A stretch of 64,000 bases of DNA from Ovis canadensis (lineage: Eukaryota; Chordata; Mammalia; Artiodactyla; Bovidae): positions 88,838,501 to 88,902,500 of the forward strand of contig NC_091245.1 in the NCBI RefSeq assembly GCF_042477335.2, written 5' to 3'. Under the pieces are notes generated by a model. The model saw only the letters and a list, made by a program, of their open reading frames with translations. It was not told the DNA's origin and did not search any database. The first letter of the stretch is position 1. Each line of letters opens with the position of its first letter. Made by a program: the position numbers and the translations under genes. This document shows positions 33,655 to 46,524 of this stretch, in pieces.

Positions 33655-33904
33655 TGGAAAGTCCCATGGATGGAGGAGCCTGGTGGGCTGCAGTCCATGG
33701 GGTCCCGGAGAGTCGGACACGACTGAGCGACTTCACTTTCACTTTTCACTTTCATGCATTGAAGAAGGAAATGGCAACCCACTCCAGTGTTCTTGCCTGG
33801 AGAATCCCAGGGATGGCAGAGCCTGGTGGGCTGCCATCTATGGGGTCACACAGAGTCAGACACAACTGAAGCGACTTAGCAGCAGCAGCAGCAGCAGCAG
33901 CAGG
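33655..33904 (+). repeat. Bov-A2 SINE with (AGC)n tail
   Basis: Two BovA units are joined by the cttcactttcacttttcact linker. The tail is (agc)8 at about 33,879-33,903. Polymorphism of this tail is likely. Confidence 0.93.
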
Positions 33905-36249
33905 GCCAGGTACTATGCCTGGTAAGGGTGGGAGGTGGGGCGTGGGGGGATAATAAGAGGAATGTATTTGTCCTGCAAACAGCCTTGCCCTTAAGGAACT
34001 CCCTTGGGAGATAAGAAACATCAGATATGCTTGCAAGGGAACAGAACTGAACAAAACAGAATCTTAGCTGCTGGCTAAACAAAGTTTTGCTTTCTCAATC
34101 TCCACTAGAATCTACACTATTTTGAAACTGTGGTTAAATTAGAGCAGAGGCTGAACTGTAGCATGATTTCCTGTGATGTTTCCTGTGTGGGCCAATTAAG
34201 AGTATTTAGCCTTGAAATAAGAGGATTCGACACTTTTAAACCAGCAAGGAATTAGTCAAAGCCCAGCCTTTCACCTTTCACATCTACTACTACCTAAGTG
34301 ACTTCACACTTGGTAATTGACAAGAGGCACACACTGGAAACCTCAAACTCTGTTGGTCTTTAGCTTCTTATGACTTCAGATTGATTTCTGACTGTCCAAG
34401 GGGCTTCAGACTAGCACGTGAAGTCTGTTCACCTTCCTCACTCCTGCCTTGCCACAGAACAGGAGCTAGGCATGTGCTAAGCACAGGAGACACAGGGATA
34501 ACCGATGTGGTGTTTGTAGAGTAGCATGAGGACAGTCACAGCAATACACAAATGCAACATAATATAATCTTTTCTATAATGGAATAATCCTGTGCACAAA
34601 ATGTAGGAGGAGTTTAGGAATGTGCCCAAGACTCCCTGGGAGAGACGATTGCTCAGGTTCATTTTCAAGGAAGGATGAATTTGCTATGGGGACTAGGGGT
34701 AACAGCATTTCAAACAGAATATGCAAATTCAAAGAAATGTGAACACCCAGGCATGTTAGAAATGAGAGTAAGCAAATGACACTGGAGTATAACAAGCCAT
34801 GGTTGCAGGACCACAAGAAGTAGGGAATTTTTTCTACTTGGTTCTAGAACTCCAGAACCTAAAATGGAAGGCAAGCTCACTAACCAGGTGAGTTCCAAGC
34901 TAGCCACAGACAGAGCTATGCCTGAAATATCCACTTGACAGATGGAATATGGGTTGAAATGAGGATGAGGGGCAGATTTCTTCCTCCTTGACCTAGGTAT
35001 CCCCCCTAGATTTTAGTGAAGGGTGGAGCTTTTCTGCAAGGTTACAGCCATTCTCTTTCTTTCAGCTTCTGTTTCCGGAAATGCTGTGTTGATTTACTTA
35101 CAGTGGTTTGGTTTACTTTCCTGAATTAGTCAGTACACAGTACTTCCTGTACCGAGTGAGCGTCCACTGTGAGCAGATCACCCGGGGCCTAGAGGCTGGC
35201 TACCTGGCTTCAGGAAGGTCCAGGACCCAGCTGCCACATCAGGTGCAGAGCACTGAAACAAATGCAGAGATATTAGACAGTCATGCAGAGTGGGCCTCCA
35301 GGGTGGTCTCTGGGGCACAGAAAGAAAGGGTCGCAACTGGAGGCTGGGTGGTCAGTTTGGGAAAGTTGTCTGGAAATAGGCTTTCAGAAAGAGGAAGACA
35401 ATGCATTTACAAAGCAAGTGTGTGGGCACTCAGAGGGGAGGCCATGCATCTTTGTGTTGGAATACAGAGGCAATCCTTCTCTTTATTTCCTACTTCACGG
35501 TAGAGTTCCCACTGCATCAGTACATCATAGCTATCGCCAAAAGTTGTTTCACCACAGTGATACATTTGCATAACAATTTAAAATAAATGTGATATGTTCT
35601 AAGTGTTAGAATGTTGATACTGAAAGGGAACTTAGAGATTACATAAATGTTCAAATAAAATGTCAACTCATAGTGAGAGCCCAGTTTTGCTAACATAACA
35701 CTCCAATCTGCGTATTTTTTAGGTCAGGCAACTTGTTCAAAATCACAAAATTACTTAACTAGTTATCTAGAATGTTTCTTGATTCTCTAAGAAATGTTTT
35801 TTTTTTCTCCACACTACATCCTTTTCTTTCAGATGTATTAAATGGCATCACTGAATTGTGTTATTTGTTCACATAAAGAAATTTCCAGTGTGTTTTAACA
35901 TAAGCAGACATGAGAATACAACTTAGCTATAAATCCTAAATATCTGAAATCAATAGTCTAGCAAGTCGAATATTTAATTTGCCAAACTTTTTTCACATTT
36001 TATATTTCAGAACTTGATGGAGAAAAAAAGGTGAGAAATGATTTTGATATTGTGCATGTTTTAAAATTTGCTCAGGTAAATCTCATAGCTTCATATTTAT
36101 TCTATATCAGGAAGAACTAGAGGTATAAAGAATTGCCCCATGGTTTATTCTTCTGAAAATAACTATTGTAGAATCTCAATATTTATACCATGAGGGGCTT
36201 AAACTATAATGATTTTGAGATCAGAATTCCTTAGATCATTTACTTACAT
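33905..36249 (+). other. CD53 intron 1, mostly single-copy
   Basis: This is the longest repeat-poor stretch of intron 1. It holds short open frames (for example 35,108-35,503) with no domain-like composition, and a small MIR-like scrap near 35,720. No exon is supported. Confidence 0.45.
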
Positions 36250-36724
36250 TAAACGTTTTTCTTCACTTTTTATTTTGACAAAAATTTGTACTTACAGAAA
36301 AGTTACAAAAACAATATCAAAAGTTTCTGAACCCCCTTCATTCAGATTTCTCAAATATTAACATTTTATCACATTTTCTTTATCTTTCTCCAGTTTTCTC
36401 ATTTGAGAGCAATTGCTGACATGATATCTTTCCCCCTTAAGTGTTTAAGGTGTATAAAAACAAAATCTTTTTCTTATATATCCACTTTACAATGATCAAA
36501 ATCAGGATTTTGACACTGATATAATACTATTACCACTCCATAGATTTTATTAGATTCCCCCAATTGCCCCACTAATACTCTTTTTTTCTTTCTTTTTATT
36601 TTTTCCTTTTGGGGTTTAATTGTTTTACAATGATGTGTTAGCTTCTGCTGTACAATGAAGTGAATCAGCTATATGTATACATTTATCCTCTCCCTTTTGA
36701 CTCACTAATATTCTATATTGTTTT
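36250..36724 (-). repeat. old L1 3' ends (antisense)
   Basis: cttttattttgacaaaaatt-like text and atttctcaaatattaacatt fit an ancestral L1 tail. A younger L1 end (aattgttttacaatgatgtg) follows at 36,595-36,724. Confidence 0.55.
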
Positions 36725-38045
36725 TGTTTGGTCACTAAGTTATGCCCAACTCTTTATGAGAGTTGCAGCCTTAAGCTGCAGCACACCAGGCTTCCCTGTC
36801 CTTCACTATCTCCCTGAGTTTGCTCAAATTCATGTCCGTTGAGCTGGTGATGCCATCCAACTATTTTATCCTCTGTCACCCTCTTCTCCTCCTGCCCTCA
36901 ATCTTTCCCAGCATCAGGGTCTTTTCCAATGAAAATACATCATAGTTATGACCAAAAGTTGTTGGTCAAGGTATTGGAGCTTCAGCTTCAGCATCAATCC
37001 TTCCAGTGAATATTCAGGGTTGATTTCCTTTAAGATTGACTGGTTCGATTTCCTTGCAGTCCAAAGTACTCTCCAGAGTCTTCTCTGGCAACACAATTTG
37101 AAAGCATCAGTTCTTCTGTGCTCAACCTTCTTTATCATCCAACTCTCACATCCATACATGACTATTGGAAAAACTATAGCTTTGACTATATGGAACTGTG
37201 TTGGCAAAGTGGTATCTCTGCTTCTTAATGTGCTGTCTAGGTTTGTCACAGTTTTCCTTCCAAGGAGCAAGAGTCTTTTAATTTCATGGCTGCAATCACC
37301 ATCCACAGTGATTTTGATGTCCAAGAAAATAATATGTAACTGCTTCCACTTATTCCCCATCTATTTGCCATTAAGTGATGGGGCCAGATACCATGATCTT
37401 AGTTTTTTGAATGTTGAGTTTTAAGCTAGCTTTTGTCACTCTCCTTTCACATTCATAAGGAGGCTCTTTAGTTCCTCTTTGATTTCTGCCATAAGGGTGG
37501 TGTCATCTGCATATCTGAGGTTACTGATATTTCTCCCGGCAATCTTGATTCCAGCATGTGTTTCATCCAGCTTGGCATTTTGCATGATTTACTCTGCACA
37601 TAAGTTAAATAAGTAGGGTGACAATACACAGCCTTGATGTACTCCTTTCCCAATTTGGAACCAGTCTATTGTTCCATGTCCTGTTCTAACTGTTGCTTCT
37701 TGAGCTGCTTACAAATTTCTCAGGAGACAGGTCAGGTGGTCTTTAAGAATTTTCCACAGTTGGTTGTGATCCAGACAGTCAAAGGCTTTAGCATAGTCAG
37801 GGAAGCAGAAGTAGATGCTTTTCTGGAATTCCCTTGCTTTCTCTATGACCCGATAAATGTTAGCGATTTGATCTCTGGTTCCTCTGCCTTTTCTAAATCC
37901 AGTTTGTACATCTGGAAGTTCTTGGTTCATGTACTGCTGAAGCCTAACTTGAAGAATTTTGAGCATTATCTTGCTAGCACATGAAATGAGTGCAATTGTG
38001 CAGTAGTTTGAACATTCTTTGGCATTGCTGTTCTTTGCTATTAGA
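36725..38045 (-). mobile_element. BovB LINE, antisense, ~1.3 kb
   Basis: Minus-strand fragments carry BovB RT text. 37,709-37,966 reads the finger region with SIYFCFPDYAKAFDCLDHNQ, and 36,914-37,360 reads the C-terminal region with ITVDGDCSHEIKRLLLLGRK. Stops and frameshifts are numerous. It lies antisense to CD53 in intron 1. Confidence 0.9.
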
Positions 38046-38209
38046 ATCTCTGACCATACATTGCTTTTAAGTGTTATCTCTGTAATTTTCTCCTATCTGG
38101 AATGGTTCCTGAGTCTTTCTTTGTTTCATAACATTGATAATTCTTGAAGACTACTGGCAAATATTTTCTAAATTGTCTCTCTATTTTGGTTTGTCTGATG
38201 TTTCCTCAT

Positions 38210-38482
38210 GACTGCTGCTGCTGCTAAGTCGCTTCAGTCGTGTCCGACTCTGTGCGACCCCAGAGATGGCAGCCCACCAGGCTTCCCCATCCCTGGGATT
38301 CTCCAGGCAATACTGGAGTGGATTGCCATTTCCTTCTCCAATGCATGAAAGTGAAAAGGGAAAGTGAAATTGCTCAGTCATGCCTGACTCTTAGTGACCC
38401 CATGGACTGCAGCCCACCAGGCTCCTCCACCCATGAGATTTTCCAGGCAAGAGTACTGGAGTGGGGTGCCATTGCCTCATAG
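38210..38482 (-). repeat. Bov-A2 SINE, two units
   Basis: (ctg)4 at the left, then two antisense BovA units joined by atgcatgaaagtgaaaaggg. Ends near 38,480. Confidence 0.92.
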
Positions 38483-39893
38483 ATTCAGGATATTCCAAAT
38501 TTTGACAGGAATACTTATAGAAATAGCTTTCATTATCTCACAGCGAGTCTTGCCCACTGTGGCCATAGCTTGCTGAGCACACCATGGACAAGTCTCTAGG
38601 ACAGGGTCCCTCTGCATCAAAATTCTACATATTTTATGTTAAGGAAAGAGAACTACTAGTCCATTGACTCTGGAGCAGTTGTAGCTGTTTCATGTAACTG
38701 TTCCAGTTTTGAGAGCCATCTTGTTATATAGGTCCTGTCTCAGCTCAGCCACTAGGATCATCTGTGGTTTTTCTGTTGAGTGATGACCTTGTTAAGCTCC
38801 CAAATGGAGGAAAATGAGACCCCCAGGATCATCTGGATTTGTGTTCCTCATTTGTTTCTCTTCTCTTTGCTTCTTCCTTCTTTCTCTCTTTTATAAATCA
38901 CCAATTCCTCTCCCTGGAGAGCAGCCTTGAAAGGAGATTTTCACCAGAACACGATTTAAGGAAAAAATAAGTTGACAGACACATTCTTTTGATGAAATGA
39001 TGTAGACATGAGAAGAAATTAATGCATAAAGTTGATGGTTTGATTTGACTTGATTTTAGTAACACCGCTCCATCTATAACTGCTTATTACTCCATAAATA
39101 GACATCCTTGCAAACCCACATCCTACCTCACTCAGCCACTGCTCACAGGGGTTCAAACTGTAAAAAATGAAAAGAGTCCTTCTGGAGGTTCATCACATTG
39201 CAGGGAGGGAGTTGACTGGTGAAGTGGGAGATGAGTTCCCAGGCCGTGGGACAATGGAAGGAATGTAGGCTTGGGAGGATGAAAGACCTTGGCCTATGCC
39301 CTGTCTTTGTTGATTATTATCTGGGTGATCTGGTGATCTGGGTGATCTGGTTACATAGGCTGTCTGAGCCTTGGACTTTCTGTTTGAAAAGTGGGGCTAA
39401 ATTTATAGATAAAATTTATTTATGAAGAGCTCGGCCATTTGCAGGGTTTGATGAACTATATCATTTATCTAAAATTATTTTGTCATGAGGGCCATAATTT
39501 GGGAGCACTCATAGAGAACAGATTTCTTCTCTTACTTAGAAAAAAACTTGTGTTAGTTATGACCGTGATGAATCAAAGACCTCCACAGACTCTGTGTAGG
39601 AATAAATGGGAAACCAATAACTACTTGCTGGATACCATGTTCTTCTATGTAAATTGTCAAATAGATCTGTATATTTAAAAAATGTCTGGGAAGATGTTCA
39701 CCAAAAATGTTAAAGGTGGTTATCTCTGGCTTGTGGGGTTGCAGAAGGTTTTATGTTTTCTTTTTTGTATTCTCTATATTGTTTGAATTTTTTTTTAACA
39801 AGAACACACTAAACTTAAAGATATTACAAAAAATGAAACAGGCAAAGGGTTACTAAAAGAACTTCTGGCACCTAATGTATTTTATTCCTCGAG
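38483..39893 (+). other. CD53 intron 1, single-copy
   Basis: No gene or confident repeat is visible. A small duplication of gggtgatctggt occurs at about 39,322-39,352. Confidence 0.4.
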
Positions 39894-39904
39894 ATCTAGC
39901 AGAA

Positions 39905-41323
39905 TATACAATGGAGAAAAGACAATCTCTTTAACAAGTGGTGCTGGGAACACTGGTCAACCACTTGTAAAAGAATGAAACTAGAACACTTTCTAACACC
40001 ATACATAAAAATAAACTCAAAATGGATTAAAGATCTAAACGTAAGACCTGAAACTATTAAACTCCTAGAGGAGAACATAGGCAAAACTGTCTCCGACATA
40101 AATCATAGCAGGATCCTCTATGACCCACCTCCCAGAATACTGGAAATAAAAGCAAAAATAAACAAATGGGACCTAATTAAAATTAAGAGCTTCTACACAA
40201 CAAAGGAAACTATAAGCAAGGTGAAAAGACAGCCTTAAGAATGGGAGAAAATAATAGCAAATGAAGCAACTGACAAAGAATTAATCTCAAAAATATACAA
40301 GCAACTCCTGCAGCTGAATTCCAGAAAAATAAAAGACCCAATCAAAAAGTGGGCCAAAGAACTAAAACAGACATTTCTCCAAAGAAGACATACAGATGGC
40401 TAACAAACACATGAAAAGATGCTCAACATCACTCATTATCAGAGAAATGCAAATCAGAACCACAATGAAGTACCATTTCATGCCAGTCAGAATGGCTGTG
40501 ATCCAAAAGTCTACAAACAATAAATGCTGGAGAGGGTGTGGAGAAAAGGGAACCCTCTTACACTGTTGGTGGGAATGCAAACTAGTACAGCCACTATGGA
40601 GAACAGTGTGGAGATTCCTTAAAAAACTGGAAATAGAACTGCCATATGACCCAGCAATTCCACTGCTGGGCATACACACTGAGGAAACCAGAATTGAAAG
40701 AGACATGTATACTGCAATGTTCATCGCAACACTGTTTGTAATAGCCAGGTCATGGAAGCAACCTAGATGTCCATCAGCAGACGAATGGATAAGAAAGCTG
40801 TGGTACATGTACACAATGGAGTATTACTCAGCCATTAAAAAGAATACATTTGAATCAGTTCTAATGAGGTGGATGAAACTGGAGCCTATTATACAGAGTG
40901 AAGTAAGCCAGAAAGAAAAACACCAATACAGTATACTAATGCATATATATGGAATTTAGAAAGAAGGTAACAATAACCCTGTATGTGAGACAGCAAAATA
41001 GACACAGATGTATTGAACAGTCTTTTGGAGTCTCTGGGAGAGGGCGAGAGCAGGATGATATGGGAGAATGGCATTGAAACATATTAAATATCATATGTGA
41101 AGTGAATCACCAGTCCAGTTTTGATGCATGATACAGGGTGCTTGGGGCTGGTGCACTGGGATGACCCAGAGGGATGATATGGGGAGGGAGGTGGGAGGGG
41201 GGTTCAGGATGGGGAACACAAGTATACTCATGGTGGATTCATGTCAATGTATGCCAAAACCAATACAATATTGTAAAGTAAAATTAATTAATTAATTAAT
41301 TTTAAAAAAAGTAAAAAAAAAAA
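39905..41323 (+). mobile_element. 5'-truncated L1 (sense) with 11-bp TSD
   Basis: The insertion contains the ORF2 C-terminal region and the full 3' UTR with an A-rich end (aaaaaaagtaaaaaaaaaaa). It is flanked by atctagcagaa at 39,894-39,904 and 41,324-41,334. It lies in the same orientation as CD53 within intron 1. Confidence 0.92.
39975..40959 (+). pseudogene. L1 ORF2 C-terminal fragment
   Basis: ORF2 text is open at 39,975-40,235. A TAA stop then interrupts it within gacagccttaagaatggg, and it is open again at 40,396-40,959 ending SILMHIYGI. The RT domain is absent because the copy is 5'-truncated, so it cannot act as an enzyme. Confidence 0.85.
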
Positions 41324-41334
41324 ATCTAGCAGAA

Positions 41335-42650
41335 ATTTCAGAGTCACCCTTAAGAATGGACTGTTAGGGAAGTTCTAGATTTGATCTTTCAGTTTTCGCT
41401 GAACCCAGCAGTCTGATACTGAGCCACCCAGGAAATATTATGTCCTTTAGCTAATAAGGTATGAATCATTGTATCACCATTTTAAAGAAGAAATTGGGAA
41501 AGTCAGAGAGGTTAAGGAAATTTCCCAGGGCCATACTTCTGGTAAGCACCAATGTTAGAATTCAAAACTAAATCTACTCAAGTCCAGTACTAGAGTTTGC
41601 CAAACTTTGTTCCATGGAATGCAATATTCTCTGAGCTATGAAATACTATGAGGTGTTAATAAGTAACCTGTAATACATGAATAGGTTTGTAGTTATATAA
41701 GTAGACATTTCTCTTAGAGACTCACAATGTACATTAGTATATAACAGTTTTCTCAGAAGTTGATCAGAAAAAAAAAACTTCATTGTTTTATGTTTTATTT
41801 TATTTAATCTCACTTCTGAAATGACTAGCCATAGATTCCTCTCACTCCCTATGGTTTTGCTTGTTTTTGTTTTAGGAATACTTACTAACATCTCATAAAT
41901 ATAGTGGTCTAACAACAAGGCTGTCTTGGGTGTATCCAAATTGAACTTGAATCAGATAAGGCTGGAGAGCAAGAAGTGATACTTCCTTGGGACTCTTGTC
42001 TGACCTTAGCCACTTCTAGGCTTGATTAGATTCAAGGCTATATTCAATGACCCATAAGTATGGGTCAGAGAAAAAGAGATTGAACTAGAAATTAATGGGG
42101 CAGTTTATCAGCCAAAGAGCTCTTTGCTTGGAGAAAACTAAAGGGTGAACTTCCTTTCTGGCCTCCACATTGGGTGTGGGAGGTACCACACCTAACTGCA
42201 GTTCAGTCACAGAGGTTTCCTGGAAGCTGACATCAGGGACTTTTCTCACAGGACCACATGAGTCACAGATTCTGACAGCAGAAGGGTGTCAGTTTTTCCA
42301 GTGGGGTTGGCTGGGGTGGTAAGTCCATACCTGACTAGCCTCCTAGAGTCACCTCATGTCCAATATTCTCAGATCCTGTGACAACTGCTTCAGGCCCTGT
42401 AATCTAATTGTCCACAGAGCACCCACTAATGAGGTGCCCACAAACAGGGGGATATCCCCACTAATCCTTTCCTTCACAGACAGGAAAGAGCATCTCTTTC
42501 TCCTACCCTGATTTTCCATGTAGTCTTGCACCAAATTAAAGGAGAAAAACTGCCCATTTTGTGAAGATTTTTAATACTTTTACTGTATTCAATGATGGTC
42601 CCAGTTTTCACAGAGATAGTGCCATCTCTTTCCTCTTTCCTTTTTTCACT
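41335..42650 (+). other. CD53 intron 1, single-copy
   Basis: Nothing recognised except a MIR-like trace at about 41,440-41,600 (catttttaaagaagaaattg-like text and ttctggtaagcaccaatgtt). Confidence 0.4.
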
Positions 42651-43165
42651 GAGCCTAGATAGCATATTGAAAAGCAGAGACATTACTTTGCCAACAAAGG
42701 TCCATCTCGTCAAGGCTATGGTTTTTCCAGTGGTCATGTACGGATGTGAGAGTTGGACTGTGAAGAAAGCTGAGCACCGAAGAATTGATGCTTTTGAACT
42801 GTGGTGTTGGAGAAGACTCTTGAGAGTCCCTTGGACCACAAGAAGATCCAACCAGTCCATTCTGAAGGAGATCAGTCCTGGGATTTCTTTGGAAGGAATG
42901 ATGCTGAAGCTGAAACTCTAGTACTTTGGCCATCTCATGAGAAGAGTTGACTCATTGGAAAAGACTCTGATGCTGGGAGGGATTGGGGGCAGGAGGAGAA
43001 GGGGACGACTGAGGATGTGATGGCTGGATGGCATCACGGACTCGATGGACGTGTCTGAGTGAACTCCTGGAGTTGGTGATGGACAGGGAGGCCTGGCGTG
43101 CTGAGATTCATGGGGTTGCAGAGTTGGACATGACTGAGCGGCTGAACTGAACTGAACTGAATCAC
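42651..43165 (+). repeat. BovB LINE 3' end (sense)
   Basis: The sequence runs from agcctagatagcatattgaa to actgaactgaactgaatcac. The frame 42,592-42,921 reads the BovB C-terminal half (TLPTKVHLVKAMVFPVVMYG). It lies opposite in orientation to the copies at 36,725 and 44,194. Confidence 0.9.
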
Positions 43166-43345
43166 ACATTGGGTACTCCTTTTTGGCTAACTTCTTTCGC
43201 TCACCTTAATCATTTGGAGATCCACCTACATTCTAACATGTAGTAACAGTTCCTTCTTTTTTTCCCAAGTAGTATACCATTATATAGTTTTACCACCATT
43301 TATTCATCCATTCACCTATCGTTAGAGCTTTAGGTTGTAGATTCG
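43166..43345 (-). repeat. old L1 fragment (antisense)
   Basis: gtagtataccattatatagt and ccatttattcatccattcac are diverged L1 3' coding text in antisense. The BovB copy above inserted into it. Confidence 0.5.
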
Positions 43346-43389
43346 CTTCTTGGACCTGATTCCAATATATATGTGGGTGGCAGCTTTTC

Positions 43390-43830
43390 CAAACCAGCAA
43401 GCAATTCTTGGATACCAGCAGAGTGTCCAATAATTCAACTCAATTCTAACATTGTCTGCCCAGAAATAGAATCAGATTCCACAAACAAAGGGCTCAGTCC
43501 CACAAGGCTGCCATCCATTTAAAATATCAGCCCCAAGTCCAAGTGTTACCCAAGCTTCTGACCCACCTATGTCCTATAAATCAGAGGTTCCCATAACCTC
43601 ATCCTTGGGTGCAACTAATTAACCAAAAGGGCTCACAGAAGTCAGGAGAATCCATTTACTCACTAGACTACTGCTTTAATACAAACAATATGTAATGTCA
43701 GATGAAGAGATACATAGGATGAAGTCCTAACAAAAGGACTTTCTGTCCATATGCAGCTTGGAATCAGAATGATAGTATATAAAAATGTTCTGGTTCTCCC
43801 CCAAGTGGAAGCTTTCTGAACTCCTCCTTT
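43390..43830. repeat. possible ancient LTR
   Basis: Blocks such as agggctcacagaagtcaggagaatc-like text and gatgaagagatacataggat resemble mammalian ERVL-type LTRs. The family and orientation are uncertain. Confidence 0.3.
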
Positions 43831-44019
43831 TTTATTTATTTATTTTTTTGTGGAGGCATGATTGACTAATTCATTTGGTGATTGATTCAACTTCTATTCC
43901 CCTCTCCCCTCCTTGAAAATCAAGGAATGAGACTAAGTTTCAATCCTCTATTCACAGTTGGTTCTCCTGGCAACTAGGCTCTATTCTTTGGTGCTTTGCA
44001 AAGTTCACCTTCATAAAAG

Positions 44020-44193
44020 ATATATGCCCCTCAATGATCTTAGCAGTACTATTTACGATAGCCAGAACATGGAAGCAACCTAAATGTCCATCAACAGACG
44101 AATGGATAAGAAGATGTGGCACAATGGATACAATGGAATATTAGCCACAAAAAAGAATGAAATAATGCCATCTGTGGCAACTTGAATGGACCT
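44020..44193 (+). repeat. L1 ORF2 scrap (sense)
   Basis: gaagcaacctaaatgtccat and acgaatggataagaagatgt are L1 ORF2 C-terminal text, cut at 44,193 by the BovB. Confidence 0.8.
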
Positions 44194-45472
44194 CAGTTCA
44201 GTTCAGTCACTCAGTCGTGCCGACTTTTTGCGACCCCATGGACTACAACATGCTAGGCTTCCATGTCCATCACCAACTCCTGGAGCTTGCTCAAACTCAT
44301 GTCCGTCTCCAACCATATCATCCTCTGTTGTCCCCTTCTCCTCCCATCTTTAATCTTTCCCAGCATCAGGGTCTCTTCCAATGAGTCAGTTCTTTGCATC
44401 AGGTGGCCAAAGTATTGGAGTTTCAGCTTTAGCATCAGTCTTTCCAATGAATATTCAGTACTGATTTCCTTGAGGATGGACTGGTTTGATCTCCATGTAG
44501 TCCAAGGGACTCTCAAGAGTCTTCTTCAACACTACAGTTCAAAAGCATCGATTCTTCAGCGCTCCACTTTCTTTATAGTCCAATTCTCACATCCATACAT
44601 GACTACTGGAAAAACCATAGCTTTGACTAGATGGACCTTTGTTGGTAAAGTCTCTGCTTTTTCATATGCTGTCTAGGTTGGTCATAGCTTTTCTTCCAAG
44701 GAGCAAGAGTCTTTTAATTTCATGGCTGCAGTCACCATCTGCAATGATTTTGGAGCTCAAGAAAATAAAGTCTCTCACTTTCCATTGTTTCCCCATCTAT
44801 TTGCCATGAAGAGATGAGACTGGATGCCATGATCTTAGTTTTCTGAATGTTGAGCTTTAAGCCAACTTTTTCCACTCTCCTCCTTCACTTTCATCAATAG
44901 GCTTTTTAGCTCTTTTTTGCTTTCTGCCATATGGACAGTGTCATCTGCATATCTGAGGTTATTGATATTTCTCCCAGCAATCTTGATTCCAGCTTGTGCT
45001 TCATTCAGCCTGGCATTTTGCATGATATACTCTGCATATAAGTTAAATAAGCAGGGTGACAATATACAGCCTTGATGTACTCCTTCCCCAATTTGGAACC
45101 AGTCTGTTGTTCCATGTCCAATTCTAACAGTTGCTTCCTGACCTGCATGCATATTTCTCAGGAGGCAGGTCAGGTGGTCTGGTATTCCCATCTCTTTTAG
45201 AATTTTCCACAGTTTGTTGTGATCCACAAATCAAAGGCTTTGGCATAGTCAATAAAGCAAAAGTAGATGTTTTTCTGGAACTCTCTTGCTTTTTCAATGA
45301 TCCAACAGATGTTAGCAATTTGATATTTGGTTCCTCTGCCTTTTCTAAATCCAGCTTGAACGTCTGGAAGTTCACAGTTCACATACTGTTGAAGCCTGCC
45401 TTGGAGAATTTTGAGCATTACTTTGCTAGCATGTGAGATGAGTGCAATTGTGTGGTAGTTTGAACATCTTTT
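44194..45472 (-). mobile_element. BovB LINE, antisense, ~1.3 kb
   Basis: Minus-strand frames carry RT text (44,835-45,227 with NLRYADDTVHMAES, 45,197-45,418 upstream of it) and the C-terminal end (44,253-44,516). The left end is tcagttcagtcactcagtcg. Frameshifts are present. Confidence 0.92.
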
Positions 45473-45850
45473 GGAAAGTTTGTTTTCTATGTCTATGAAT
45501 CTGTTTCTCCTTTGTAAATAAGTTAGTTTTTGTCATTTTTTAAAAATATTTCACGTAAGAGTGATATCTATGTTATTTGTCTTTGTCTTACTTCAGTTAA
45601 TATGATACAGTCAGGGAAAGGAGAGAGATAAATTAGTAGTTTGGGATTAACATATATACACTACTATATATAGAATAGGTAAAAAACAAGAACTTACTAT
45701 TAGCACAGGAAACTACTCAATATCTTATAATAATGGAAAAGAAACTGAAAAATGAAATATATATATATATATATATATATCATAACTGAATCAGTTTCTG
45801 GTACATGTAAAACTAAAACAATGTTGTAAATTAACTATACATCAATAAAA
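45473..45850 (+). repeat. L1 3' region, with its first part inverted
   Basis: 45,475-45,605 reads antisense L1 3'-end text (ttatttgtctttgtcttact). From about 45,609 the text is sense 3' UTR (aggagagagataaattagta) with a (TA)12 run at 45,758-45,781 and an end at aaaaaataagtc. The switch suggests a 5' inversion. Confidence 0.5.
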
Positions 45851-46524
45851 AATAAGTCACCTTCATTAACATTAACCCAGTTGTGGCGGTAAGGGCTTGT
45901 AAGATACCTTTATGGTTCTGAATTATTTTCAGGAGTTGAGGATGAGAGACCAAATATTATATATCAAAAAATGTTCTGATTGTTCTTATTGCTCAGTGAA
46001 TTCCCAAGAGTTTTGGGAGCTGTGAGCCAGGAACTATGGACAAAGACTAAATGTTTCAGAGAAATATATTTTAGTCATCATAATATGTTTCTTATAAATC
46101 ACAGTTTCACAGGTTGTTTCCAGTTTGTGGCTATCAAATCCCAAAGAACGGCACTAAATGCTATGGAAATTAAAAGATTTTCAGCTGGATTGATAAAGGA
46201 GGTAACATTTCAATGGACACAGTCAAATGAGTGTAGTCCTTTTGGGCAGCTAACCCTTGATTATGAGGCCTGGAAAACACTCAAATCCATGTTAATAAGC
46301 ATGGATTCCATTTACCGAGTACTGGTTGTATATCAGTCTCTGTGATAAGATGATTTGATCTTTACTTCTACCCTGTGAGGTATTAGTATTATCCCATTTT
46401 ACATAGGAATAAATTGTGACTAGAAATGTTAAGCAGGTTTCCAAATCTCACATACCTGTTTGGTGGTATATGTGAGAGTTGAAATCAAATTTGACTTCAA
46501 AGTCTGTGTAGTAAATCGTCACAC
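45851..46524 (+). other. CD53 intron 1 with a MIR-like piece at 46,330-46,490
   Basis: tatcccattttacataggaa and aaatgttaagcaggtttcca fit a MIR. The open frame at 45,980-46,345 has no domain-like composition. Confidence 0.5.

Noticed and set aside
33879-33903. CAG repeat as a coding polyglutamine tract
   Set aside because: It is the (AGC)n tail of a Bov-A2 SINE in an intron; the same tails occur at 13,468, 38,215, 50,836, 56,476 and 56,941.
35108-35503. 131-codon + strand frame in CD53 intron 1
   Set aside because: No domain, signal or membrane pattern, no splice context, and an ordinary chance length for single-copy mammalian DNA.
45980-46345. 121-codon + strand frame
   Set aside because: Intronic, with no recognisable motif; overlaps the approach to a MIR remnant.
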